Below are positions 45,899 through 58,634 of a stretch of DNA of 64,000 nt, piece by piece. The notes under the pieces were generated by a model. That model worked only from the letters and a program-made list of their open reading frames with translations. It had not been told where the DNA came from and made no database searches. The DNA is taken from contig CM051458.1 of NCBI GenBank assembly GCA_028274465.1, forward strand, positions 21,281,566 through 21,345,565. Reading direction: 5' to 3'. How positions within the stretch are numbered: position 1 is the first letter of the stretch; each line of letters opens with the position of its first letter. The translations under genes and the position numbers were made by a program. This stretch comes from Plantago ovata (Eukaryota; Streptophyta; Magnoliopsida; Lamiales; Plantaginaceae).

Positions 45899-46790
45899 CT
45901 CGGGCTATGTATCATGCCAGATGAATAAGACTTATCCTCAATCTGGAGAATCTCATGACCTTCAAGGTCGACTACCGGGTCCTCGAACTCGTTTATTCGT
46001 GGTTCCAAAGGGTCAGACCGACCACCCGCTCTATGAAAGAAACCCTCAATACGGGCAGCAACACTTATTATTCTGGAGGAACATTTTGCTTGGCGCCCTC
46101 CTCGGCCTCATCATTTATGAAGGAGTCGTTTAGGTCGTAATCGTTTCGTGCTCCTCCACGTCGATTAACCAAACGCTCCTCGGGTGGTGTTGCTACTTCC
46201 TCCTCTTACACTTCGTCCTCGGGCATCTCAAGGAATCTGGCTGACAACGAGCTACTGTTGTCCGTGTAACCATGACCCTCGGACCGGTTCTCACTATCGC
46301 TCCTCTCGGACATCCTAGAAAAGGAAGAGGGAAAAAACTACGTAAATCAATGATGGTTTATTGAAGTCCGAGAGTTTAGTTTATGTGTTTTTTAAGTCCA
46401 ATTCTCATAATGAGATGCGCGACGACCAAAAGGATAATATATAGGCGTCTGATTACGGAAGAAAAGGCATCACGCAAGCTGCTCGACTACCACATAAGGA
46501 GGAAATGGGGCAGACATAAAAATAAAGGGGTGCGAGTACCAAATATTAAAGCATGCTCGATTAACACTCAAGGAGGGAAAACATAGCATGAAGAAAAAAG
46601 GAAAAGCGAGAAAGGTAGTTAGACTTACTTGATCAAGTGAAAGGCCGACTGCACCAACCACTCGCTCGACTACGCTGCAACTCTTCTCGCTCAACTGCTC
46701 GACTAGAATGCTACTCGGACAGTTCAATTTGCTCTGAGAGATTTTTGGCGAAAATGTTGCAAATGAATCTAAGTAGCCCTATATATAAGA
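45899..46790 (-). pseudogene. Gypsy-like gag start with spliced-looking leader
   Basis: On the minus strand a TATA-like CTTATATATAGG (about 46779-46790) is followed by a leader. Next is a GTAAGT donor (intron 46628-46315), with a long pyrimidine tract and TTTCTAG acceptor. An ATG at 46313 opens an acidic, Ser-rich frame (MSERSDSENRSEGHGYTDNS). A stop occurs after about 36 residues, but coding-like sequence goes on to about 46070. The likely identity is the start of a gypsy gag or another transposon protein; no diagnostic domain is present. Confidence 0.45.
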
Positions 46791-46843
46791 GGGTAAGTAC
46801 GGGAATGCGAACCGTCACGTACGTGGCGAACAATCACGACCGC

Positions 46844-48020
46844 TGATGAATGTGTATTTTACACTTTCATTTGAGTCTTTTTCACCTATTTTAGCTATCC
46901 TCTATGTTAATTTAACTATATCTTAGTGCATTTTATTAGAATAGTGTCACGTTTCCCTTTAGTTTTTATTTACAGGTTTTGGTTGAAAAACGAGGTTTTC
47001 CGGGCAATTATATTGAAGTAGACAAGGAATTGGTGTTCCAGAAGCCTAATTGGAGTATCTGAAAGATTCCGGATAGGATTTGAAGTCTAGGGGTCGAGTC
47101 TGAAGGCTAAAAGGTCACTAGAAGGGAGAAACCGAGTCCGAAAAGGGGAAGAAATCCAAAAACGCATCGAAACGCGTAAAGGGCCGAAATTTACTCCCGG
47201 GCGAGTCGCCCGGGACGTGGGGCGAATCGCCCGGTGTGTGGGGCCTTTCGCCCCACACAATTCGAATACCTATATATAGTTGCTCAGTTTTCTCCGTTTT
47301 CATACTTTTCCAGACCTTTTCTCTCACCTTTCTCAGTAGTTTTAGGTAGGAATTTTCCAGAGCCTGTTCTGGGGGTTCTTAGCTTAGGAGATACTTTTTC
47401 ATAGCAGTTTGGAGCTTGTAAGATCACGACTCTTCGGAGATTGACAACCTTCGGTAACATTGTATCTTACAGTTTTTCTATTTATATTTATATATCTTTC
47501 ATCATGTTTTCATTCATTCGTGGTATGATCTCTGTTGATTGCATGACAACTATGAGTAGCTAAACTTCTCGTTAGTGATAGTATGTGATTCTTAGCGAAG
47601 GGTTAATAATTATGTTAATGGCTATATCGCGCATTATACTCTGAGTTATTGCTTTATTTCTTTGATCTATCTAAATCTATATCTTCGTAGTGTTGAATAA
47701 TTACGGAACACAACTGGACAATTCATTGATCAAAGATCTCCATGCAAGACCGAGGAATTTACGCATGATTATTAACATGCTATGCTTTGAATGACCATAC
47801 TATCACCAATCTCCATTATCTGTTAAGAAAAACCTTTGCTAAGTCGTCTGCTGTTTTATATTCTTAAGTTAGATTAGATAAAGCTAGTTATAGTCCTTAG
47901 AGATCGACACTCGAGGTTATTCTATTACTACACTACGGTTTTCGTTGTAGCTGTGAATTGCCTTTGGCTAAATACAAATTTATTTGATTAATTGGAACCC
48001 GACAATCCAACGTTTCATCA
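46844..48020 (+). mobile_element. Solo Athila-like LTR with perfect target duplication
   Basis: A 1177-bp LTR starts TGATGAATG and ends TTTCATCA. It is flanked on both sides by ACCGC (46839-46843 and 48021-48025). The absence of internal sequence with intact duplications is the mark of LTR-LTR recombination. GC palindromes at about 47198-47258 precede the TATA box (about 47271-47278). Confidence 0.95.
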
Positions 48021-48025
48021 ACCGC

Positions 48026-48555
48026 ATGTACGAAAACGTAGAGGGCCCAGATCAATCCACCTCAAGAATTGACAGTTATACCCCTAGAGCGCCATGAATT
48101 AACGAAGTAACCGCCCAGACGCGCGCGCACTAAAGAGTGCCCTAGAAGGTTAGCTCCTCGGCAAAGAAAAATGGGGGAGGAAGTCAAAAAATCTTTGAGG
48201 GTCCTCGAACAAGTCATCTTCCCTGAAAAAGTTAAGGCTCCTCGGACGCAGCAAAGCTACTCGGACACAACAAGGCTCCTCGACCGTATGTAGTTTCATA
48301 GACTTACCTGGATCAGATCTTTCTCATACAAATACCCCTTTTCTTGGTCCGAGTAACGTCTACTAGAACCATAAAAGGGGGGGGGGAGAAGGATAGGAGG
48401 AGGAAAAGACTATGAAAACCATACGTGTCACAAGGAAAAAGTTTTTTCCACCTGTAAATCGGACAATACTTCAAAATTGAAGAGAAGTCCGACTTGAACT
48501 TAGTAGTTCCACAACTATCTTCTACAAAGATACTTGAAAACTAGGGGGACATATG
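48026..48555 (-). other. Upstream remainder of the gypsy-like sequence
   Basis: No gene recognised. It contains repeated CTCCTCGGAC-like motifs and a run of ten G (48377-48386). It is the continuation, on the far side of the solo LTR, of the sequence that holds the gag start at 46313. Confidence 0.4.
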
Positions 48556-50646
48556 TGTAAGAAAATATGGTCAGAGTTACCCCTAGGGTACGCAGCGGAA
48601 TTTTAAAAATTTTCTTAACATACTGGTTAATTGATTATGCATATGTCGTATATATATAAACACGTCAATTAGAAGACTAACCTTACTTCCAAAGCATCTT
48701 CCAAGTCTTCGTAATAATCCGGTGTATCTTCTCCTTCGTCGAAGTCGAAGATATCTACAATACTCTGTATATCTGCAAGACAATAAGAGTTAGTTTCCAG
48801 CTCCTAGAACCTCAACCTTGGTACCCACGGATGAACAACCTATCGGAAGAATGCTAGGATATTCTTTATGTGACCAAGAAGACGGGGCGGCAATTCCCTC
48901 CGGTGGCGGTGTGCGCGCGCGTGAGGCTAAGGGAGGAGGGGAGAGTTTTTATTTTCTCTAAGAAAACTGGGTAGAATAACTGTGTATCAAAAATCACACG
49001 TAAAATCGTATGTAAAACTCTCTCCAATAGTCTACTATATATAGTAGTCTGTAGAAGCCTAAAGCATAAGCAATTAGACTTCGTAAAGGAATAAGAATCT
49101 AATTCTTATCGCACAAGGAAACCAATATCAAGTCTAGATTCATTCCCAATCAATCAAAACCCAATCAGGAAAATCTAACTTATCCCTTGGACTTCTAATA
49201 GAGGAAGGAGTCGAACTCCTTCCCCTATTCTGCCACGCGCGCGCGCGCGCCTGTCCTACGGGACGTGGGTCCCACTTTTGGGACCCACATATATTTCTAA
49301 GGCAATCCAAACTCGAAGTAGATTTTTGCCCAAGTGCATATGTTAATTCTAAATTAACATATCCTTTACAATCAAACCTCCATTATATTTCCAAAATATA
49401 ATCTTTAATTGTATTTACATAAAATACAATTACTTAGCCAATTCAATTAATAATTCCAAATCATTAATTGAGCCACCAATTATTATAATTAATTCCAAAT
49501 CAATTATAATCCATCAATCACAATTAATTCCAAATTAATTGCGATTCCATCTTCAAGGATATCCTGATAGGCTGAATCACCGCATAGTGTGACCCATAGG
49601 GCGTCACCGTATTAAGAAAGTCCTAGACTAGGCAACATGGAATTCCTAGACGGTTCCATTTGCAATATTAATACGTGAGGACGTTTGAGAGGTTTCTCAA
49701 AGCTAACCCTTTCGTTGCGAAGCCTGTTGCGCTCAACGCGGCGATGGTAACGTCCCTTCATCTGACTTGCTCGAATGTATCTAGGATCGATGAAGTGTCT
49801 ATCCCAATAATACATCCACGGGCGTCTCAGGAGTTGTTTGGTTAAGATATACTTATGACCATCATAATATATCATTTGCACTGGCCAGTGACTTTACCAA
49901 CACAACTATGCAGACTACGAGCAGTGCTCTCCTGTGCTACACTTGAGAGATGAATCCTTCACAGAATCACTTATCACCCCCATTTGTATTTAGCCATAAT
50001 CCTGGATCATGTCTTAGGTCAACTGCTTATTCAGAGCTGACATCTACGGGTCCACCAAGGATATGGAGCAACAAATGTGATGATAAAGTCCTGTAAGTGC
50101 AAAGGACGAATGGCATCACTTCGACAACTCACCGGTTCTCATAGACACGTCGGTGTAGAGTATACATCGATGGGAGTGTTCGGTGGGTACTTCCATTGTT
50201 CGATAAAGCTTCTTCGAACAACTATGCGCAGTTATGGGAACGTTCCTTGATTGTCCAACAATCCGTTCCGTGGCCGTGGGATCGGCTCACACTTGCTCCA
50301 ACAAGTACAACCTCCACGCATACTAGTCTTGTCAGGTTCATTCAGACCCCCACATCCGAGATGTACCACGACTAGGGAGAGTTTGGGATAGATGATAACT
50401 CACATAGCTCCCACTAACTGTGTGATCGGTCATCTATCCGAGGGGACATGTTCAGTATCAATACAGACAACAATATAGATATGACATGCTGCAGCCTGGT
50501 GTAATATAAATATGAAAGCAATACTCAACAGTAAAATGAAACAAACATATATTATATTACGTTGACCTTTGTAATAGTACATATATATCCTCTACAAGGG
50601 CACCATGCCCTTAGTAAGGACTGTCTCTAAGACATATACACTATCA
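48556..50646 (-). mobile_element. 3' LTR of the copia element
   Basis: On the minus strand it runs from TGATAGTGTATATG (50646) to TTTTCTTACA (48556). It contains two strong hairpins around a CG run (49203-49288), a palindromic TATA region CTACTATATATAGTAG (about 49032-49047), the shared block at 49587-49601 and an exon-like acidic frame (48687-48772). Confidence 0.9.
49203..49288 (-). repeat. Hairpin, CG run, hairpin module in LTR U3
   Basis: GGAAGGAGT/ACTCCTTCC (49203-49223, loop CGA), then alternating CG (49235-49251), then GTGGGTCCCA/TGGGACCCAC (49265-49288, loop CTTT). The same module is in the other LTR at 57190-57275. Confidence 0.85.
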
Positions 50647-50660
50647 ATCTCCCACTTGGA
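50647..50660 (-). promoter_or_regulatory. Polypurine tract
   Basis: The minus strand reads CCAAGTGGGAGAT just before the LTR start TGATAG. The same tract precedes the LTR at 43967. Confidence 0.85.
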
Positions 50661-50776
50661 CTAGAGCCAGTCACCTTTATGCCTAATGCCCAGATTAGCA
50701 TAATGTCTTAAGTGGACTTCCACTGATAAGACCTTGGTGAAAGGATCGGCCACGTTGTCCGTGGTTGAGACACGTT

Positions 50777-52837
50777 CTATACTAACTTCTCCTCTATAAT
50801 CTCACGTATAACGTGATATTTTCTAAGTACATGTTTGTTCTTGTTTGTAGATCTAGGCTCCCTAGCTTGAGCGACGGCGCCCGTATTGTCACAATAAATC
50901 GTTATTTGACTGGGAGCAGAAACAACCCTCAATTCCTTCAAGAACTCTGAAATCCAGACAGCTTCTTTCGATGCTTCTGATGCAGCAATGTACTCGGCCT
51001 CTGTGGATGAGTCAGCAATCGTGGCTTGCTTAGAGCTCTTCCAACAGACAGCTCCTTCGTTCAATTTGAATACGTATCCTGTCTGTGACTTAAAGTCATC
51101 AGGATCTGATTCAAATCCAGCGTCGACATACCCAGACATCTTCAATTCTGGTTCTCCACCAAACACCAAGAACATCTCTTTAGTCCGTCTAAGGTACTTA
51201 AGAATGTTCTTCACAGCAGTCAAGTGAGGTACTCCTGGATTCTGTTGGTGTCGACAAGTGACACTAAGCGCATATGCCACATCGGGCCTTGTGCAATTCA
51301 TTGCATACATTATAGACCCTACTGCCGAAGCATAGGGTACACGACTCATTGCATTTCTTTCTTCATCAGTTTTAGGACCATCCTTAACTGATAAGACAAT
51401 CCCATGCCTAGCTGGGAGAAAGCCTCTCTTTGAGTCGTCCATCTTATAACGCTTCAGTATTTTGTCGATGTAGGTGGACTGTGTCATTCCCAACATCCTC
51501 TTGGATCTATCTCTAAAGATCTTGATCCCTAGGATGTAGTTCGCTTCACCCAAGTCCTTCATCGAGAAGGTACTTGATAACCAAACTTTAGTCTCTTCTA
51601 GCATAGAGACATTGTTTCCCATGATCAAAATGTCATCTACATAAATGATCATGAAAACAACTCCTTTGTCGCTGTGTCTCGCATAGACACAGGGATCTTC
51701 CTTGCTTCTGATGAAGTCAAACGATTTGACAGCTTCATCAAAGCGGATATTCCAGCTCCTTGACGCTTGCTTTAGCCCATAGATGGATCTTTGTAATTTG
51801 CATACAGCAGTTGGCCTGGTTTTACTAATAAAACCTTCCGGCTGTACCATATAGACCTCTTCCTCAAGGTTGCCATTGAGGAAGGCTGTCTTTACATCCA
51901 TCTGCCAGATTTCATAATCATAGTAGGCAGCTATCGCAAGTAGAATTCGAATGGACTTCAATTTTGCTACTGGTGAAAAGGTTTCATCGTAATCGATGCC
52001 ATACCTTTGCGTGTAGCCTTTTGCCACAAGCCTAGCTTTGTGCGTCTGTACCTTGCCATCGGCATCTGTCTTTCGTTTAAAGACCCATTTGCACCCAATT
52101 GGTCTAACCCCTTGGGGCAAGTCTACCAAGTTCCAAACTTGGTTCTGGTACATTGAATCCATTTCTAATTCCATGGCCTCTTGCCATTTGTCTGAGTCAA
52201 TATCAATTATTGCCTCTTTGTAGGTCTCGGGATCTTCCCGATCTGATAAACCGACATCAATTTCACTGATGTCTTCTATCATAAGGCTTTGCTTCTGAGG
52301 TCCTCTAAGGATCCTCTTCGATCTACGGAGCTCGACTTGTTCTGGTGCTTTTCTTTTCTGGCTTCGTGTAACACGAACATTATCAGTGGGTTCTGATGCA
52401 GCTGGTCGTTGGGCGCGACCCTGTTCCCTTGCGGGAGGCTGCTCTTGTGCAACTTGTTGCACAGGTTGGTTGACAACGGGTTCTACAGGTGTGGTTTCAA
52501 CTGTTGATCTAATCACATGACTCCCACTGATTATGACATGCCTAGCAAGTGTCATATCATCACCCTTGTCTGCTTCGAAAGCTCCCACTGAACTTGAGTC
52601 CAAATCAGAAGATTTAAAGACCTCATGTTCGCGCGTGTCAAAGTCTTGAATTTCTTCAAGTTCTATCATATCATCTAACTTCTCTTCTTCGAGGTATTCA
52701 GCTTCTAAAAACTTCACGTTTCTAGACACGATCACCTTGTGATCTTCAGCATGATAGAATTCATAGCCTCTCGTCTGACGAGGATAGCCTATGAAATATA
52801 CTTTGACACCCTTGGCATCTAACTTATCAGTGAGCAT
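50777..52837 (-). pseudogene. pol: Copia integrase C-term, reverse transcriptase and RNase H
   Basis: An open frame of 686 codons. Residues 1-200 are the integrase C-terminal region and linker. The RT (about 215-460) has D314 in QMDVKTAFLNG and Y399-V400-D401-D402. RNase H (about 565-680) has D572, E613, D650 and H669. A frameshift near 50790 ends the frame early; the usual ADPFTK tail of the family lies in the next frame just downstream (about 50790-50730). Catalytic residues are all present, so the domain itself looks sound. Confidence 0.9.
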
Positions 52838-54818
52838 CAGCTTGACTATCGCAGGACAGCCCCAAGGTCTAAGATAGCCTAGTGAAGGCTTCTTTCCCTT
52901 CTATAACTTATAAGGAGTTTTCTCCACTGATTTAGATGGTACACGGTTCAGAATGTAGATTGCAGTTTGTAGTGCATATCCCCACAGATACTTTGGAAGA
53001 GTCGCGATCCAATCATTGATCTCACCATGTCTAACAGGGTTCGATTCCTCCTCTCAGACACACCGTTTAACTGTGGTGTTCCAGGAGGAGTCCATTGCGA
53101 TTGAATCCCATTTTCCTTCAAGTAATCGATAAATTCTTCACTAAGGTATTCACCTCCTCGATCCGATCGAAGAGTGACTATCCTTAGGTTCAATTCATTC
53201 TCGACCTCATTCCTAAACTCCTTGAATTTCCCAAAGGTCTCGGATTTATTCTTCATAAGAAAGATATATCCATACCTTGAAAAATCGTCAGTAAAGGTAA
53301 CGAAGTAAGGATAACCCCCACGCGCATGGACTTTAAACAGTCCACATACATCGGTATGTATGAGCTCTAAGCAGCGAGTGGCACGAACACCTTGTCCAAC
53401 AAAAGGTTTGTTCGTCATCTTACCCTTACACAAGATTAACATGTACCATATGATTCGAAATCAAATGGTTCTAAGTAGTCCAACTTCCTTAGTTTTTGAA
53501 TCCGTGTTTCATTGATATGGCCTAGCCAACAATGTCATAGATAAGATGGATTATTCTTCTTACTTGAAGACAGTTGTTTGTTATGTATTTGAAATAAAGG
53601 TAGACTACTTTGCAAAATATATAAACCATTCACTAAGTGAGCCTTTCCATAATACTGGTCATTTAATGAAAAATAACAAGTATTGTTAGGAAAACCCAAA
53701 TTGTCCAACAATGGAATGGAAATAATATTTCTGACAATGGATGAAAAAAATAAACGTTATCAAGTTCCAAACATTGTCCTGATGGTAAATCTATCTTGCA
53801 GCGTCCAACGCGTTTGGCTTCAACTAGATTGTTGTTCCCAACATGCAAGTCGATTTCACCTTACTTGACTAGCCTGTGTTCAATTGCCCCTTGCACATTA
53901 TAATAAATGGGCGAGCCACAGGCTGTATCTAATACCCAACCATTGGAGTCAAAAGTAGTCATGTTCATTTCAATAACAAACATACCTGAGCTAGAAGCCG
54001 GTGGCTTCTTAGCTTGATCTGCCCTCAGCTTAGGGCAATCATTCTTCCAACGTCCTTTCTTCTTACAGAAAAGACATTCATCTGTGTGTACCGTTCCGCT
54101 CCTCTTGAACTTCCCTTTCTGGTTCAGACGCTTAGGCTTATCACTCGAAGTGTTAGCCTTGGCTCCCGAATTTCCCTTACCCTTAGCACCTTTGTTTCTC
54201 GGGTTTAGGTCAGACGGTTGCCCAACATACATAATCGACCTTTCCTTCTTACGAAGAGTTTGATCATATGTCTTCAGCAGATTATGGAGTTCGGGCAGTG
54301 TTACGTCCTTCGCATTCATGGTGGTTAACGATGAACTGCGAATACGAACTCGGCAATGATTGAAGGACAAAGATCACCATGATCTTATTCTCATCTTGAG
54401 AACATGTTCAGACATGTTCCCTCCTTCATTGAGCTTGCATCTGTGTATCTCTTTGATCAAATCAAATTCAACACTTCTAGCTGTCGTCTCCAAGAGCGAC
54501 TCAAGATGCTTTAGCATCTCATACGGCAACATGCTTTCATGTTGCCTCTGCAGCTCATTGCTCATTGCCGCCAGCATAATACACTGCGCGGATCTAGCAT
54601 CCTCATGATGCTTATCAGACCTTGCCTTGTTGGCTTGATTCCAAATCAGCAACTTGATCGGCAGTCTGATTCTCGGGACACACGGGATTAGCCTCGTCCA
54701 AGACGTACTCAATCCTTTCGTACCTCAGCACCAAACATATATTCCTGATCCAATCTAGGAAGTTTGGTTCGGTCAAAATTTGCTTCTCTAAGACAGCACG
54801 GAGCGAGATTCTCGCCAT
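52838..54818 (-). pseudogene. gag: Copia gag, protease and integrase region, interrupted
   Basis: The start ATG at 54818 opens a copia gag (MARISLRAVLEKQILTEPNF). The reading frame then breaks repeatedly (about 54615, 54374, 53861, 53450 and 52840). The zinc knuckle near 54070-54030 has C-X2-C but Arg in place of His. The protease active-site area (near 53925) reads L-D-T-A-C-G instead of the usual D-S/T-G. The integrase part (53442-52948) keeps both catalytic Asp and the Glu of its DDE set. With a damaged knuckle and protease, this copy is unlikely to make working particles itself. Confidence 0.85.
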
Positions 54819-55304
54819 TTCGGTTTCCAGGAGAAATAATATAGAACGAAAATAATAAATCAACTATTGAAATATTATTTCTAAATACACAGTCAACATA
54901 ACTAAACAACAAGGTCCTTTAGCTGTTTAGCTCCCACTATTTTCACATATGCTTGCCCCCACAACAAACATACGGGTAATGTCCAACAAGTTACCGTAGT
55001 GGCCAAGATCCAAATCCATATTATGCCATACTCCAACGGGGGCTGGTCGCATAGCATAATATGACCGGTAGGACTAGTAAGACTATCCAATTGCGTCACG
55101 CAACTCTTGGTTGTTAAATCTAATTTAACCCGATGCTCTACATATTGCACCTATCGAGGTCGCTAGATACAATATGCAGTAAGTCATAACCATAGGCTTA
55201 CTCTAATTTGACGATTACTGCGAGTCTTGTAAGACGAGGTCGCCAATACAAGAAAACGCAATGAAATTTCAAAATTAAAGCACCCTATGGAAAGCATCTC
55301 AGAA

Positions 55305-55307
<3 letters not shown>

Positions 55308-55336
<29 letters not shown>
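55308..55336. repeat. Short AT dinucleotide repeat
   Basis: About 14 AT units in the copia leader. Confidence 0.9.
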
Positions 55337-55339
<3 letters not shown>

Positions 55340-55410
55340 CATATTTCCGTACTTATATTGGTTGGGGCTTGTAGCTTGAGGGTTGTTATCAGTCATCTAC
55401 AAACAAATAA

Positions 55411-55577
55411 GGGCGCCGCCTACCCATCATGCATGAACGGTCTACACGTAATGGATGCCGCCTATCCATTCTAGTTCTAAACGCGGTCAAGCATATAATG
55501 TGTGCCGCCTACCCATACATAAATATGCGGTCCGACATATAAGAGGGCGCCGCCTACCCTCGCATGCATAGCGGTCG
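55411..55577. repeat. Dispersed-tandem units with GCCGCCTACCC
   Basis: Four units of about 40-50 bp each contain GCCGCCTACCCAT (or TATCC) and a following GCGGTC/ACGGTC. The spacing is irregular. They lie in the leader of the copia element. Confidence 0.7.
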
Positions 55578-56029
55578 AACGGAATGTAAAACATGGTATT
55601 TAAACATGCATTGTCAAACAATAGCATATTGAGCATATGAAACAAGTAGTAGCCTATGTGGATGACAAATGACTTCATAATTTCATTATGAAAATTATAA
55701 TCCCATACTTATAATCTCTATGAAATAATTGAAAATTTGGACTAGATTGAACATTCGAAAATTCTATTGACCAAGTAGCAATTTTCGAAAACCCGAAGGA
55801 CTTAATTGTAATTTTAAAAACCTTAGAGGTGTTAAATCTAAAATTCAAAAGTAGAAGGACTAATTTGCAATAAACAATAAATTGATAAATTACAAATAAG
55901 CCCTTTAACTTTATACTAATTAAATTTAACGCCTCTAGTTTAAAACAATTACAATTAAATCATATTTATATTCCAAATATAAAATTCAATCCTCAAAACT
56001 TTCAAAATTCGATTTTGGGTCCAACCCGA

Positions 56030-56143
<114 letters not shown>

Positions 56144-56152
56144 ATTAAAACG

Positions 56153-56385
56153 TGGGACGGGACCTAGTACCGCCCCCCGGTGCCCGCGGCCCCGGGAGCC
56201 CGGCGGCCGCGGCACACGGGCACCAGACGCCGCAGTTGCAGGCGCCCGGCGCCCCAGGCGCTGCCCGCGGCACAGGCGCCTAGATCCCGTGCCGTAGGCA
56301 GGGCGCCTGCGGTACCGCAGGCCCCGGGCGCCTGCTGCCGCATGCGCCGCCGGCCGCCGCTTGCGACGCGCAAGCGGCCCGGTCG
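56153..56385. other. GC-rich island in the copia leader
   Basis: About 230 bp of very high G+C, with many GGCGCC, GCCGCC and GGCGCCTG motifs in both orientations. It sits between the AT repeat and an AT/poly-T stretch. Both strands are open in some frame with Arg/Pro/Ala-rich products, which is expected from composition and not taken as coding. Confidence 0.85.
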
Positions 56386-56529
56386 AAAAATTATATATAT
56401 TAAATTTTTTTTTTTTTTTGAAAAAATATAAATTCTACACATAGAATCGAATTTATCATAGAATCAGTTGTTTCCACATATCTAAAAAATCATACAATAT
56501 ATATACGTATATACGTAATCAATTAACCT

Positions 56530-56542
56530 CGCTCCGATACCA
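56530..56542 (-). promoter_or_regulatory. Primer-binding site, tRNA-iMet-like
   Basis: The minus strand reads TGGTATCGGAGCG, two bases after the LTR end, with one mismatch to the usual TGGTATCAGAGC. Confidence 0.85.
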
Positions 56543-56544
56543 CT

Positions 56545-58634
56545 TTAAGAAAATATGGTCAGAGTTACCCCTAGGGTACGCAGCGGAACTTTAAAAATTT
56601 TCTTAACATACTGGTTAATTGATTATGCATATGTCGTATATATATAAACACGTCAATTAGAAGACTAACCTTACTTCCAAAGCAGCTTCCAAGTCTTCGT
56701 AATAATCCGGTGTATCTTCTCCTTCGTCGAAATCGAAGATATCTACAATACTCTGTATATCTGCAAGACAATAAGAGTTAGTTTCCAGCTCCTAGAACCT
56801 CAACCTTGGTATCCACGGATGAACAGCCTATCGGAAGAATGCTAGGATATTCTTTATGTGACCAAGAAGACGGGGCGGCAATTTCCTCCGGTGGCGGTGT
56901 GCGCGCATGAGGCTAAGGGAGGAGGGGAGAGTTTTTATTTTCTCTAAGAAAACTTGGTAGAATAACTGTGTATCAAAAATCACACGTAAAATCGTATGTA
57001 AAGCTCTCTCCAATAGTCTACTATATATAGTAGTCTATAGAAGCCTAAAGCATAAGCAATTAGACTTCGTAAAGGAATAAGAATCTAATTCTTATCGCAC
57101 AAGGAAACCAATATCAAGTCTAGATTCATTCCCAATCAAATCAAAACCCAATCAGGAAAATCTAACTTATCCCTTGGACTTCTAATAGAGGAAGGAGTCG
57201 AACTCCTTCCCCTATTCCGCCACGCGCGCGCGCGCGCCTGTCCTACGGGACGTGGGTCCCACTTTTGGGACCCACATATATTTCTAAGGCAATCCAAACT
57301 CGAAGTAGATTTTTGCCCAAGTGCATATGTTAATTCTAAATTAACATATCCTTTACAATCAAACCTCCATTATATTTCCAAAATATAATCTTTAATTGTA
57401 TTTACATAAAATACAATTACTTAGCCAATTCAATTAATAATTCCAAATCATTAATTGAGCCACCAATTATTATAATTAATTCCAAATCAATTATAATCCA
57501 TCAATCACAATTAATTCCAAATTAATTGCGATTCCATCTTCAAGGATATCCTGATAGGCTGAATCACCGCATAGTGTGACCCATAGGGTCTCACCGTATT
57601 AAGCATGTCCTAGACTAGGCAACATGGAATTCCTAGACGGTTCCATTTGCAATATTAATACGTGAGGACGTTTGAGAGGTTTCTCAAAGCTAACCCTTTC
57701 GTTGCGAAGCCTGTTGCGCTCAACGCGGCGATGGTAACGTCCCTTCATCTGACTTGCTCGAATGTATCTAGGATCGATGAAGTGTCTATCCCAATAATAC
57801 ATCCACGGGCGTCTCAGGGAGTTATTTGGTTAAGATATAGTTATGACCATCATAATATATCATTTGCACTGGCCAGTGACTTTACCAACACAACTATGCA
57901 TACTACGAGCAGTGCTCTCCTGTGCTACACTTGAGAGATGAATCCTTCACAGAATCACTTATCACCCCCATTTGTATTTAGCCATAATCCTGGATCGTGT
58001 CTTAGGTCAACTGCTTATTCAGAGCTGACATCGACGGGTCCACCAAGGATATGGGGCAACAAATGTGATGATAAAGTCCTGTAAGTACAAAGGACGAATG
58101 GCATCACTTCGACAACTCACCGGTTCCCATAGACACGTCGGTGTAGAGTATACATCGATGGGAGTGTCCGGTGGGTACTTCCATTGTTCGATAAAGCTTC
58201 TTCGAACAACTATGCGCAGTTATGGGAACGTTCCTTGATTGTCCAACAATCCGTTCCGTGGCCGTGGGATCGGCTCACACTTGCTCCAACAAGTATAACC
58301 TCCACGCATACTAGTCTTGTCAGGTTCATTCAGACCCCCACATCCGAGATGTACCACGACTAGGGAGAGTTTGGGATAGATGATAACTCACATAGCTCCC
58401 ACTAACTGTGTGATCGGTCATCTATCCGAGGGGACATGTTCAGTATCAATATAGACAGCAATATAGATATGACATGCTGCAGCCTGGTGTAATATAAATA
58501 TGAAAGCAATACTCAACAGTAAAATGAAACAAACATATATTATATTACGTTGATCTGTGTAATAGTACATATATATCCTCTACAAGGGCACCATGCCCTT
58601 AGTAAGGACTGTCTCTAGGACATATACACTATCA
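56545..58634 (-). mobile_element. 5' LTR of the copia element
   Basis: Counterpart of 48556-50646. It has the hairpin/CG module (57190-57275), the shared block (57574-57588) and the exon-like acidic frame (56675-56760). The inner end lacks the TG seen in the other LTR (TTAAGAA rather than TGTAAGAA), a small change. Confidence 0.92.

Noticed and set aside
56180-56442. Arg/Pro/Ala-rich frames in the GC island
   Set aside because: Open in several frames on both strands, as expected from extreme GC content.
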